Part shown: one piece after another, positions 29,899-39,231 of the stretch
How the letters are laid out: each line of letters opens with the position of its first letter
Numbering within the stretch: position 1 is the stretch's first letter
Source of the DNA: Erwinia_E haradaeae_I
Lineage (GTDB): Bacteria; Pseudomonadota; Gammaproteobacteria; Enterobacterales; Enterobacteriaceae
Assembly (NCBI RefSeq): GCF_900698925.1
Contig: NZ_LR217713.1
Location: forward strand, 186,001-250,000
Reading direction: 5' to 3'
DNA length: 64,000 bases
Notes under the pieces: model-generated
What the model saw: only the letters and a program-made list of their open reading frames with translations
Databases searched by the model: none
Told to the model about the DNA's origin: nothing
Position numbers and translations under genes: made by a program

Positions 29899-31080
29899 AT
29901 GAGTTATCAGGTTTTAGCAAGAAAATGGCGGCCACAAGAGTTTAGCGAGGTTATAGGGCAGAGACATATTGTATCTGCATTGTCTAATACTTTATCTATG
30001 GGTCGCATACATCATGCTTATTTATTCTCTGGTACTCGAGGTATTGGAAAAACAACTATGGCCCGCCTTTTTGCTAAGGGTTTGAGTTGTGAAACGAGTA
30101 TTACTGCAACACCTTGTAGACAGTGTGGTCATTGTTATGACATTGCTGAGGGTTGTTTTGTTGATTTAATTGAAATTGACGCTGCCTCTCGAACCAAAGT
30201 TGAAGATACTCGTGATCTTCTTGACAATATACAATATTCGCCTTCTCGGGGTCGCTTTAAGATCTATTTAATTGATGAAGTGCATATGTTATCACGTCAT
30301 AGTTTTAATGCACTTCTAAAGACGTTAGAAGAACCGCCATGCCATGTTAAATTTATATTAGCAACCACAGATCCACAAAAGTTACCAGTTACTATTTTAT
30401 CACGTTGCTTGCAATTTCATTTGAAATTGCTTGATGAGGACCTCATTCGAGCTCAATTACAATATATATTACAATCTGAAAATATTAGTTCAGAAGAGCA
30501 AGGAATTAGACTTTTAGCTCATGCAGCAGAGGGTAGTATGCGCGATGCATTAAGTTTAACTGATCAGGCTATTGTTATGGGTAATGGTGTGATTACTGTT
30601 AATAGTGTACATGATATGCTTGGTATGCTAGATGACGATAAGGTCTTATCGTTGATTGAGGCTTTGGTTGATGCTAATGGTAAGTTAGTTATGAAAATAC
30701 TTAATCAAGTGGCCATGCATGGTAACGATTGGGATAGCTTATTAGTAAAACTGTTAGAGATTTTTCATCATATAGCAATAGTACAATTCCTGCCTTCTTC
30801 TTGTCAAGGAAGAATGGTTTCTTTTGCGCATCGATTACGTAAAGTGGCTCGTTTAATTTCTCCTGAGGATGTACAATTGTATTATCAGATAGTTTTGATA
30901 GGGAGGAAGGAGTTACCGTTAGCGCCAACTCGTCGCATGGGGGTAGAGATGACTTTATTGCGCGCTTTGGTGTTTCATCCTGGAACAGTTGTATCTAGTT
31001 CAACAACACCTTTGAGTGAGGATAGAAAGGATCTATTATCTTGTTTATCTACACTAGATGTTAGAGAGATGGCTCAGTAA
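29899..31080 (+). CDS. dnaX: DNA polymerase III clamp-loader subunit, gamma-length DnaX
   Basis: AAA+ motor of the clamp loader. 393 residues against 643 (tau) or 431 (gamma) in E. coli. Domain I has Walker A GTRGIGKTTMA near residue 45, the zinc cysteines in CRQCGHC, the DEVH Walker B and the SRC arginine-finger motif. Domain III (oligomerisation) runs to LLRALVFHP near residue 360. Translation stops soon after, so the tau-only domains IV (DnaB binding) and V (polymerase alpha binding) are missing. Their decayed remains follow directly downstream. The clamp-loading core looks complete. Order apt-dnaX is ancestral. Confidence 0.95.
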   Translation: MSYQVLARKWRPQEFSEVIGQRHIVSALSNTLSMGRIHHAYLFSGTRGIGKTTMARLFAKGLSCETSITATPCRQCGHCYDIAEGCFVDLIEIDAASRTKVEDTRDLLDNIQYSPSRGRFKIYLIDEVHMLSRHSFNALLKTLEEPPCHVKFILATTDPQKLPVTILSRCLQFHLKLLDEDLIRAQLQYILQSENISSEEQGIRLLAHAAEGSMRDALSLTDQAIVMGNGVITVNSVHDMLGMLDDDKVLSLIEALVDANGKLVMKILNQVAMHGNDWDSLLVKLLEIFHHIAIVQFLPSSCQGRMVSFAHRLRKVARLISPEDVQLYYQIVLIGRKELPLAPTRRMGVEMTLLRALVFHPGTVVSSSTTPLSEDRKDLLSCLSTLDVREMAQ

Positions 31081-31834
31081 TTGATTTTGGTAAGAGGTTA
31101 CAGCGTTCAGCGGATACTACCACTAATATTATCGATTCACAAAACTAAGTTAAAATTTCACAAACATAGAATCAGTGTATTAAAAAGAATAAGATTCTTG
31201 CTAAGATGCAAGGGTTATTAAATATGGTTTTAACAAAGCTTTCATTGATAAGAAAGGAGGATCTATTGGATCATCCAAATAGTACATGTTTACAGGGTTG
31301 ACTAAAAAAGACTTTATGTATAATAAGCGGTGAGTTGTCTTTATTAAAAGAGCAACTATATGATTCATTTGACAATATGATTATTCCTAATAAAGACATG
31401 TTGATCAATCATATCAAAGATTGATAATAAAAATTATAGAAAAGGTATCTTTTCGATATCCTTGGTCATCTAAGATGTACATCTTAACTATATCAAAATT
31501 TTCTGAAAAAGTTATATTTTAAGTACATTGAAAGAAAAAAACTGAATATGGTATTAATTTGCATTGACGCGTTGGTAAGAGGAATTTACGGATTCTAAAT
31601 GTATATAAAGAATTGCATGAGGCTCTTAATAAGGAGGAGGGGTATGCATATAAATTTAATAATAGTGAAAAATGATGATAATAAATTAATTGAAACTCTT
31701 CTAGAGTGGCGTCACAAGATTTATAATGAGAGATTAATGAGGGTGTGTTAGTTGTTTTCCAAAGATACGCATATTCAGAATTTATATTATTTTTGCTAAT
31801 GCTACTCTAAAGAAAGAGTGTATTCAGCCTTGAT
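31081..31834 (+). pseudogene. dnaX: Decayed tau-specific 3' half of dnaX
   Basis: In several frames, in the right order, the DNA still encodes pieces of E. coli tau. They are RLQRSADTT (QLQRVQGAT) at about 31095; YPWSSKMYILTISKFSEKV (DPWAAQVSQLSLPKLVEQV) at about 31457-31515; KRNLRILNVYKELHEALNK (QRHLNNRGAQQKLAEALSM) at about 31576-31632; INLIIVKNDD (VELTIVEDDN) and LLEWRHKIYNERL (PLEWRQAIYEEKL) at about 31649-31737; and DTHIQNLYYF (DNNIQTLRRF) at about 31763. In-frame stops and frame changes separate them. Identification is firm because order and spacing follow the intact gene. Confidence 0.88.
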
Positions 31835-32041
31835 GATTGGTTTCTACTTCTTAATTTTTTTTAAAACATTACTATAAAAATTGATTGAGCATCAAATAGT
31901 GATATATAATGCTTCTTTTAAGAAGCGATATTAAGACATTCTTTCTATAAGACAAGAGTATAATGACTTTATTAATACATAGGTTATATTTGGATTTACT
32001 TAGGCTTCTAGTGTAAAAGCGATGATGTTATGTTAATTGAT

Positions 32042-32090
32042 AGGTACTTTAGGTACTTATAGTATAAATGATGATACTTACTGTAAGTAT
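32042..32090. repeat. Cluster of short direct and inverted repeats
   Basis: Two tandem copies of TAGGTACTT-like sequence (from 32041) are followed by a perfect dyad ATACTTAC-T-GTAAGTAT (32074-32090). Function unknown. Confidence 0.6.
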
Positions 32091-32157
32091 GGTGACTATC
32101 TATTTTTTGATTTAGGTAGGTCATCGCGTTAGTCTTACTTGGTTAGTTTAATTAATA

Positions 32158-32310
32158 AATAGATATCCAAACATTCTTCAGTATAATTAGAGTAAAGTGA
32201 TGTTTGTCATACATGGAGGATTATTTTCAATCCAGCATCTTAATAGATTGTATAAGAGAGATTAATGATGTGGTATGTAATACCAGATAATCCTATGGTC
32301 TTATTTAAAT
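32158..32310 (+). pseudogene. recR: Probable remnant of recR
   Basis: RecR (recombination mediator) follows dnaX-ybaB in E. coli. Here three pieces in the right order resemble its Toprim region: MFVIHGGLF (YFVLMGHLS), HLNRLYKR (GLDRLEQR) and REINDVV (EKITEVI), then DNPMV (TNPTV) in another frame. Stops and frameshifts interrupt them. Short matches, supported by gene order. Confidence 0.5.
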
Positions 32311-33262
32311 TATTAATTTTATAACACAATATTTTATGAGATAAAATGTTTGGGTTGAATAAGTATTCATTTTTTTTATAGGTCTTCATTGTTAATGAAG
32401 AATGAAAAGGTGTATCTAACTAGTCATCGATATTAATTGAAGAATTCAAGGAATAGTAATATTGTCATTATTGTCAAATTTTTTAGAAGTAGGTTAAATT
32501 TAGTAATTGGTTGATTATTCTAAAAATAATTGATATGAGTAATAGTTTTGCTGAGTTGACATATATTGTTATATTGTATGTTCGTTTAGTTCTTAGTATT
32601 ACATGATAGAATCAGTATAAACTTATTCATTCTTACATAATGTTTCTATCTTATTTTATTCTTGATCCGAAATCTAATGATGAATAAATTGATTGTCAAC
32701 ATGTTGTTGACTATAAAATGATAATTAAATTTTTACTCATCTATTGTGCGTAATAGTTCTTAAAAATTTAACTATTTTCCTAAAAAATATCATAATATAT
32801 TTGATTTACTCTAGAATTACAAATAGTTTTCAGTATTATAAGTATATTTAATATTAGTTAAAGTATATTAAACCATATGTATATAATCAAACTATTTTTG
32901 ATTACATAAAACATATATGTAATATTTAGTATTGCATATTGAACAACTGTTTGGTTTATCTAAATCAATTTTTATTGATATTGTTATATACTAGAAATGA
33001 AGTTGGAATAATATATAAGTTATAGAGCTGTTTATCATTGATTGATTTTTCAATTTACTTTCAATTGAATACACGAGGTTTATCGATCATAAATTTATAT
33101 ATATTAGAATATATATCACTTATGATATAACGATAAGATCGTATTTTTGAGCATGTAATCCGGCGTTATTAAAGTAAGAGAGTTATGAGAAATATGAATA
33201 TATCACATGTGTTCTCATCCATTTTTAACAAGTAATGATTGATTTTAGTTTTTTAATTTATG

Positions 33263-33298
33263 CCCGACCAATATTTCATTGACATGAGTAAGGTCGGG
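33263..33298 (-). terminator. GC-rich hairpin after htpG
   Basis: CCCGACC (33263-33269) pairs with GGTCGGG (33292-33298) around a 22-base loop that can itself fold. It starts 35 bases past the htpG stop and stands out in AT-rich DNA. No U-run follows on the minus strand, so it may be an RNA 3'-end or stability element, or a Rho-assisted end. Confidence 0.55.
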
Positions 33299-33332
33299 TT
33301 TAGTACAAGATTAGAGAAATTTTTATGACATT

Positions 33333-35195
33333 TTATTTCAAAAGAAGTTGATTAACTTGACGAATAAATTTATTAGGGTCTTCTAGTGTGCCGGTTGCGG
33401 TAAGGAGGGCTTGATCTAGAAAAAGTTCAATCCATTGTCTAAAAAGTACATCATTTTGTATATCAGCGGCTTTCCGTACTAATGGGTGCACAGGATTAAG
33501 TTCAAAAAGATACTTAACTTCTGGTGCTGCTTGGCCAGAAGCAGAAAATAATTTAGCCATTTGAGGTGTGATATCGTTTATATCAGTAGTAACAATAGCT
33601 GGTGTTTCTGAAAGTCGGTGTGTAAGAGAAACGTCTTTAACGCGTGTACCTAGTAGAGATTTAATGCGTTTTATAAAGGGTTCTAGAGATTTGTCGGTTT
33701 TGTTTTGCTCTTCATTGTCGTTTTCCGTTAGTTTATTCAATGTATCATCAGATGTACTTACTGATTGAAATTTTTTATTTTTGAATTCTGTAAGATGATT
33801 CATCATCCATTCATCAATACGATCGAAAAGAAGAAGAACTTCAATTTTTTTACTGTGAAACATTTCAAGATAAGGACTATTTTTCGCAGCGATATAGCTA
33901 TCGGAGGTAATATAATAGATTTTATCTTGTTCTGGGAGCATGCGATTAACATAATCATTTAAAGAGACAGTTTGAGCCATATCGTCAAATTTAGTAGAAG
34001 AAAAACGTAGTAATGAGGTAATGCTTTCAATATTAGATTTGTCTTCTGCAGGACCTTCTTTAAGAACGCGACCAAAATGTTTCCAAAATGTTTGATATTT
34101 TTCTTTATAGTTGTGGGATAATTTTTCAAGCATGTTTAATGAACGTTTAATTAAAGCTCCACGTAGTGTTTTAATGATCGTACTATTTTGAAGAATTTCG
34201 CGTGAGACGTTCAACGGGAGATCGTTAGAATCAATTAATCCCTTGATAAAACGTAAATAATTTGGCATTAATTGCTCAGCATTATCCATAATGAAGACTC
34301 GTTGGATATAGAGTTTAAGACCATTTTTATGGTCATGGCTCCACATATCCCAAGGTGCTTGTGAAGGGACATATAGTAAGTTTATATATGTTTGTTTTCC
34401 TTCTACTTTGTTATGGGTCCAGGTGAGTGGATCAGTAAAATCATTAGAAATATGTTTATAAAATTCTTTATACTCATCTTCAGTTATGTCAGTTTTTTTT
34501 CGAGTCCATAGCGCCTGTGCTTTATTAATTTTTTCCCAGATTAAACCATTTTCTTTTTTTTGTTCGGTTTGAATTTCAATTGTTAGATTTATATGGTCTG
34601 AGTACTTACTAACAATTCTGCGAACATGCCATTCATCTAAGAATTCGTCTTCACCTTCACGTAAATGCAATGTGATTTCTGTACCTTGATCATCTTTTTC
34701 AACACTAGCAATAGTGTACTCTCCGTTTCCAGAAGATTGCCAAAAGACGCCTTGATTGGAAGGAGTACCTGCTGCGCGAGTACGTACAGAAACTATATCT
34801 GCTACCATAAATGCTGAGTAAAAACCTACACCGAATTGACCAATTAATTGATTATTTTTGGACTGATCTGATCCTATGGCATCAATAAAAGCCTTTGTGC
34901 CTGACTTAGCAATAGTCCCTAAGTTTTCTATAACCTCATTGCGTTGCATTCCAATTCCATTATCATTAAGCGTTAGGACACGTTTCTCTTTATCAATGGA
35001 AATTTGTAGACGCAGATCACCCGAGTATAAACCTGGTGTAGAGAGAGATTGAAATCGTAGTTTTTCGGTAGCATCTGCAGCATTAGATATTAATTCTCTT
35101 AGAAATATTTCTTTTTTTGAATAGAGAGAGTGAATCATTAAGTGTAAAAGTTGTTTCACTTCTGATTGGAAGTTAAATGTCTCTGTCCCTTGCAT
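33333..35195 (-). CDS. htpG: Chaperone HtpG (bacterial Hsp90)
   Basis: ATP-dependent cytosolic chaperone acting late in folding, with DnaK. 620 residues (E. coli 624). The N-terminal GHKL ATPase domain (about 1-215) shows SNAADATEKLRF near residue 39, NDNGIGM near 81 and GQFGVGFYSAFMVAD near 120; the middle domain has the catalytic Arg in LNVSREILQ near 335; the C-terminal dimerisation domain is complete. It has its own sigma-32 promoter. In E. coli htpG follows recR on the same strand; here it lies next to a recR remnant but in the opposite orientation. Confidence 0.97.
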   Translation of the reverse strand: MQGTETFNFQSEVKQLLHLMIHSLYSKKEIFLRELISNAADATEKLRFQSLSTPGLYSGDLRLQISIDKEKRVLTLNDNGIGMQRNEVIENLGTIAKSGTKAFIDAIGSDQSKNNQLIGQFGVGFYSAFMVADIVSVRTRAAGTPSNQGVFWQSSGNGEYTIASVEKDDQGTEITLHLREGEDEFLDEWHVRRIVSKYSDHINLTIEIQTEQKKENGLIWEKINKAQALWTRKKTDITEDEYKEFYKHISNDFTDPLTWTHNKVEGKQTYINLLYVPSQAPWDMWSHDHKNGLKLYIQRVFIMDNAEQLMPNYLRFIKGLIDSNDLPLNVSREILQNSTIIKTLRGALIKRSLNMLEKLSHNYKEKYQTFWKHFGRVLKEGPAEDKSNIESITSLLRFSSTKFDDMAQTVSLNDYVNRMLPEQDKIYYITSDSYIAAKNSPYLEMFHSKKIEVLLLFDRIDEWMMNHLTEFKNKKFQSVSTSDDTLNKLTENDNEEQNKTDKSLEPFIKRIKSLLGTRVKDVSLTHRLSETPAIVTTDINDITPQMAKLFSASGQAAPEVKYLFELNPVHPLVRKAADIQNDVLFRQWIELFLDQALLTATGTLEDPNKFIRQVNQLLLK

Positions 35196-35211
35196 TTTAT
35201 TGTTACCTCAA

Positions 35212-35243
35212 TAAAAACATAGTTATTTAAAAACATAGTTATT
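35212..35243. repeat. Perfect 16-bp tandem duplication in the htpG leader
   Basis: Two identical adjacent copies of TAAAAACATAGTTATT (35212-35227, 35228-35243), between the sigma-32 promoter and the htpG start, inside the predicted 5' untranslated region. Probably slippage. Confidence 0.85.
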
Positions 35244-35259
35244 TACTATTTAAAAGTAA

Positions 35260-35287
35260 AAATGGGGTTATAAAAATATATTTCAAG
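35260..35287 (-). promoter_or_regulatory. Heat-shock (sigma-32) promoter of htpG
   Basis: On the minus strand CTTGAAA (35287-35281) and CCCCATTT (35267-35260) are separated by 13 bases. This is an essentially perfect match to the E. coli RpoH consensus (CTTGAAA, 13-17 bases, CCCCATnT), placed about 65 bases before the htpG ATG. It implies that rpoH is kept elsewhere in the genome. Confidence 0.85.
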
Positions 35288-35921
35288 AGTTTGCAAATCG
35301 TAGATATCATTACAACAGTTATTATATGAAATTATATTTTTTTTGAATTTCAAATCCCAGCAGTGTTTATGAATCCAATGACAGATGCAATGTGTGAGAT
35401 ACTAGAACTAATAATATGATTGTCTGAAATTTTTATAGCTTTTTATACAGGCTATATCTATATTTCCACAATACGTATCAGTGATATATGTAATCATTAC
35501 TTCTTTCGAAGTATTTTAGAGAACGATATATTTGTTTTATAATAAGTAAAATTAGAAATTAACATGTAAGATCTAATATGTATTACGATTTTTATATTGT
35601 AAATTGATGTGAGGTGGATTATCTATTAGTTAATCCATAGTAATTTTTATCAAAATCTGTGTTCTTTGATTAAAGAAGGTATATTCTGAGTTATGTTTCG
35701 CTCATAAGATTGAAGTTATTCTCAGATATGTAAGTTGTCAGGAGATCTGATGTTTCATTTCGTATTGACTGATTCACTATACTTCTTGCTACTTGAGGTA
35801 GATAGTTAAGTGTGTTGAAAATAGTTTATTACAAGTTAGGGAACTTGCTTAAATTATGATAGAAATGTTAATACGTGAGTAACACAATAATCGAAATCTT
35901 GTAAAAGTTATTTATAGATTT

Positions 35922-36554
35922 TTAAGAGATATTTCCATCGATTTTATCGTCTCTTTTGTCAGAGACCTGCATACAATTATCTTGTAGAGATTGAAAGTAA
36001 TGTTTTCGACAGACAGATACATAAGTCTTGTTTCCACCTATCTTTATTTGTTTACCTTTGTTGCAGGGAAGTCCAATATTGTCAAAACGTATTACCATGA
36101 TAGCCTTTCTTCCGCAAGAACAGACAGTTTTTAGTTCAATTAATTTATCTGACCAGGCTAATAAATATTGACTTCCAGGAAACAATTCACCACGAAAATC
36201 TGTACGTAATCCGTAACATAGTACAGGAATATGTAGTATATCCACGACATTAGTCAATGACTTTACTTGTTTGCGCGTAAGAAATTGACTTTCATCGACT
36301 AAAATACAATTTATTGGACTATTTTTTTTTTCAGCGTAAACCTCTTCAAAGAGTAGAGTTTTATTGTTATATAGTTTAGCAGGAGATGATATTCCAATGC
36401 GTGAACTAATTTGAGGTATCTTAAAGCGATTATCTATTTCAGAAGTATATAATATAGTTCTCATGCCTTTTTCTTGATAATTATAAGCGGATTGTAATAG
36501 AGCCGTTGATTTACCAGCATTCATTGCTGAATAGTAGAAATAAAGTTGAGCCAC
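35922..36554 (-). CDS. tdk: Thymidine kinase
   Basis: Phosphorylates thymidine to dTMP in the salvage route. 210 residues (E. coli 205). The start is GTG at 36554 (family N terminus MAQLYFYYSAMNAGKS), with AAGGAG upstream. P-loop AMNAGKSTALL near residue 11; Walker B/catalytic DESQF near residue 88; structural zinc cysteines in CSCGRKA and VCRKHY; lasso loop with GNKTYVS. Divergent from hns, the E. coli arrangement, though now 1.8 kb apart. Retention suggests that thymidine is available from the host or a partner symbiont. Confidence 0.95.
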   Translation of the reverse strand: MAQLYFYYSAMNAGKSTALLQSAYNYQEKGMRTILYTSEIDNRFKIPQISSRIGISSPAKLYNNKTLLFEEVYAEKKNSPINCILVDESQFLTRKQVKSLTNVVDILHIPVLCYGLRTDFRGELFPGSQYLLAWSDKLIELKTVCSCGRKAIMVIRFDNIGLPCNKGKQIKIGGNKTYVSVCRKHYFQSLQDNCMQVSDKRDDKIDGNIS

Positions 36555-38396
36555 TATCTTTTACTCCTTGGTGATTCAAAACTGGTAAATATATGTAGTG
36601 AGTAGGACAATGTTATTTGTTTAAGAACAGGTAGTTAGTAGATTAGATAAAAGAAACAGTTGTTTATGACGTCTTATTTTTCATAGAAGTATTCTCTGAA
36701 CTATTTATAATAACAATATTTTTAATTCATAAGAAAACCTGTATTTATAGTTTTTTTATTGTTCTGGGATTATGATATATATCTTAATAGGATATATATA
36801 GTATATAAATTTTTATATGCACAATGTGATTAGAGTTAATTTTTTATTAGACTTATATAGTAATGCCTAATTTATCTAGGTATAGTTTGGTTTATAGATA
36901 CGTTATATAATTTTCTATAGATTGAAAAATGATTAGTTATATGATATCTATTAAGAATAAAACAAGATATGCATTTTGTTTTTTGGCCTATGGAATATTT
37001 TATATTTAATTTAAGTTTAAGTTATTTTATAAGAAAAAGCGTAGATAATGATAATTATGATTATAATGATGTCATACTGACGGGTCTTTTTTAATAAGAA
37101 ATCGGTGGCGTATAGTAAGTTTTAGGGGTTTGCAAATATATCTTTAAATTTATTTTTATCGATTTATTATTAAATAAATGATTATCTGTTATTAGATAGA
37201 TTCTATAATACTAAACATTATTTATTATATCAATCGATCCAAGTTTGACGATTATCATGTTCGTATACGCGAAGTCATTTGTGTAAATCTATAGCATAGA
37301 GAATACTATGTACATGTTTTGAATAATTTTAAATGTAATTTAGATGAGTATGGAGATTATTGTATTTTTAGTAGTGTTTAAAAAATTTAGATAAATAGAT
37401 AATCAAACGATAGATGTTTTATTAAGGTTAAATGGACTAGATTAATAAAAGTATTCTGGATATAGTAATATTAGACAATGCTAATTATATAGTATTCAAA
37501 CGAAATTTATGAAAGAAGGTTTTTGTGGTTGTTCTATTATAATTATTTTTGTATTTTTTTGAAAAACAAAAACGGTGTATATTCAGACAAGGAAGTGCAT
37601 ATTATTATTAGATTGATATTAGACAAAATGAATCATTTAGAATACAAGATATATTTTTTATTAAAGTAAATAGAGTTCTGATAATATAAGTATATATTTT
37701 AAATAGTTTTCTTGATTCGTTCTGCGTTGATATTCTATATGTGGATTAGAGCGAAATATAAGTTATACTAGATTTTATGAAGAAGATTTAGTATAGATTT
37801 AATATTATTTAAATGTAAAAAATAATGTTTACACTAGAATTAGTTTCTATTTTTATTTTATTTTTAGAACTAGATAATAAATGTTATATATTATTACGAG
37901 TATAAATTTAAATATTAAAGTGAGATAATGATATTGTTGTGAAGTGGTGGGAGAATTTTGGTTACTTCAAGCAGTCTTTTAGATTAAAGCATTTAGTAAG
38001 TATGCTGTATCAGTGTGTTTGCTTAGTTCTATTCGATATGGAACTATAGATTGATATAATGAAAATAAAGAAGATAAAATATATCAGTATTATTTATGGA
38101 ATGATATTTTTATATTTAATGAGAATTAATATTTTTGAGTCCACGCGAGAGGTCTGTTTATTGTATTGCAAGGATAATCATTATATTTCAATATTCTAGA
38201 ATATTTAAGGTATTTTCTTTTTGTGAATGAATAAGAATGAAACTGTTTTAGTAAAAGTATATTGACTCAAAATATATGCTTTGTTCTTTTTATTATTTTT
38301 TTATTGTTAATGAAATATAAACTATTGCAGTTCATGCTTGCTATTACTACTGTTATATATTATGGTCCGGATATATATAATTTAGAGACTTTAACT
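36555..38396. other. 1.8 kb divergent spacer between tdk and hns
   Basis: No gene recognised. A perfect 16-bp palindrome AATATTCTAGAATATT (38190-38205) lies about 190 bases before hns. The frame of hns extends upstream to 38262, but those codons are not conserved. Otherwise featureless AT-rich DNA. Confidence 0.55.
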
Positions 38397-38804
38397 ATGA
38401 GTACTTCGCTTAAAATTCTGAATAAAATTCGTACATTACGTGTGCAGGCAAGAGAATTTAGTTTAGAGACACTAGAAGATATGTTGATGAAACTTGAGTT
38501 AGTGGTTAATGAGCGCCGCGAAGAAGAAAGTCAAGTTCGATTAGAGTCTGAAGAGCGTCTCCGTAAACTTGAGAAATACCGAGAGATGTTAATTACTGAT
38601 GGTATTAATCCTAGTGAATTATTATCTAATACATCTTGTAGCCAAACGCTTAGTAAAACTAAACGTGCTGTGCGTCCCGCAAAGTACGTCTATATAGACA
38701 ACAAGGGAGAAAAAAAAACCTGGACTGGCCAGGGGCGAACCCCCACAATCATTCGATATGCTATGGAGAGATATGGAAAAAATTTAGAAGATTTTCTCCT
38801 TTAG
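38397..38804 (+). CDS. hns: Nucleoid-associated silencer H-NS
   Basis: Binds curved AT-rich DNA, silences transcription and bridges DNA. 135 residues from ATG 38397 (E. coli 137); MSTSLKILNKIRTLRVQA fits the family N terminus, so 45 upstream in-frame codons are rejected. Oligomerisation domain (about 1-80, helical, ERREEES in the middle), Ser/Thr/Lys linker (about 80-95), C-terminal DNA-binding domain with the AT-hook-like TWTGQGRTP near residue 109. Divergent from tdk as in E. coli; a galU remnant abuts its 3' end. An intact H-NS in a chromosome this AT-rich is notable. Confidence 0.96.
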   Translation: MSTSLKILNKIRTLRVQAREFSLETLEDMLMKLELVVNERREEESQVRLESEERLRKLEKYREMLITDGINPSELLSNTSCSQTLSKTKRAVRPAKYVYIDNKGEKKTWTGQGRTPTIIRYAMERYGKNLEDFLL

Positions 38805-38808
38805 ATAC

Positions 38809-39060
38809 CCAAAACTTAGCAGGTGAATGGAGTGAGCAGTGTTCGGTTCAGTCATGAGTTTCGATAATATTGATGATTATAGAATCATGATAGTTAGAGT
38901 AATAATCTGATGCAAGATAGAATTTAGTTGTGAGGTTTAATAAAGGATCCTGTATGCTATGTTATTAATTTCGTTGCCTGGATAATCATTAATGATCACC
39001 AATAGACTTTTATTATAACTGTAAAATTAAATTTTACAAATCAAACAAATTGGTTTGTCA
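38809..39060 (-). pseudogene. galU: Remnant of galU (UTP-glucose-1-phosphate uridylyltransferase), C-terminal part
   Basis: In E. coli galU is convergent with hns. On the minus strand here I read PGNEINNIAYRIL (E. coli GAGDEIQLTDAIDML) at about 38950-38985 and EHCSLHSPAKFW (RHNTLGTEFKAW) at about 38809-38845, in the correct order, with stops between. The last codons would run into hns, so the two 3' ends have come together. Loss of GalU implies no UDP-glucose from this route unless another copy exists. Confidence 0.62.
39020..39038. repeat. Perfect 19-bp dyad
   Basis: TGTAAAATT-A-AATTTTACA, within the galU remnant. It resembles a TyrR box (TGTAAA N6 TTTACA) but has seven spacer bases. Probably chance in AT-rich DNA. 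Confidence 0.5.
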
Positions 39061-39231
39061 ATAATTATTTTTTAAGTGCATGAATGGACTAGTGGATATA
39101 TTTTTACGATGTTTATTTTTAGTTTTATTAATAATTAAGTCATTGTTCATTCTTAATAGTATATTCTATTAATTAGCGTATAGGGACAATAGTATATATT
39201 TCTATTTTCTTATTAGTTATTTATGGTCATT

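Larger units (their letters stand above)
31835..33332. other. Spacer between the dnaX fossil and htpG
   Basis: 1.5 kb with no intact gene. It contains a probable recR remnant (32158-32310), a repeat cluster (32042-32090) and a GC-rich hairpin serving the htpG end (33263-33298). No trace of ybaB, which lies between dnaX and recR in E. coli. Confidence 0.6.
35196..35921. other. htpG leader and spacer to tdk
   Basis: Contains the htpG 5' leader with a 16-bp tandem duplication (35212-35243) and the sigma-32 promoter (35260-35287). The remaining 630 bases show nothing recognised. Confidence 0.65.

Noticed and set aside
30701..30928. 75-codon minus-strand frame inside dnaX
   Set aside because: Overlaps the well-conserved DnaX domain III entirely; a shadow frame.
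31304..31310. AAAAAAG slippery heptamer downstream of dnaX as a programmed frameshift site
   Set aside because: It lies inside the decayed tau region, beyond the dnaX stop, so ribosomes would not reach it in frame; A-runs are common here.
38262..38396. 45-residue hydrophobic N-terminal extension of H-NS
   Set aside because: Not part of the family; the ATG at 38397 matches the known N terminus.
39020..39038. TyrR operator
   Set aside because: Spacer is seven bases, not six, and it lies within galU debris with no aromatic gene nearby.
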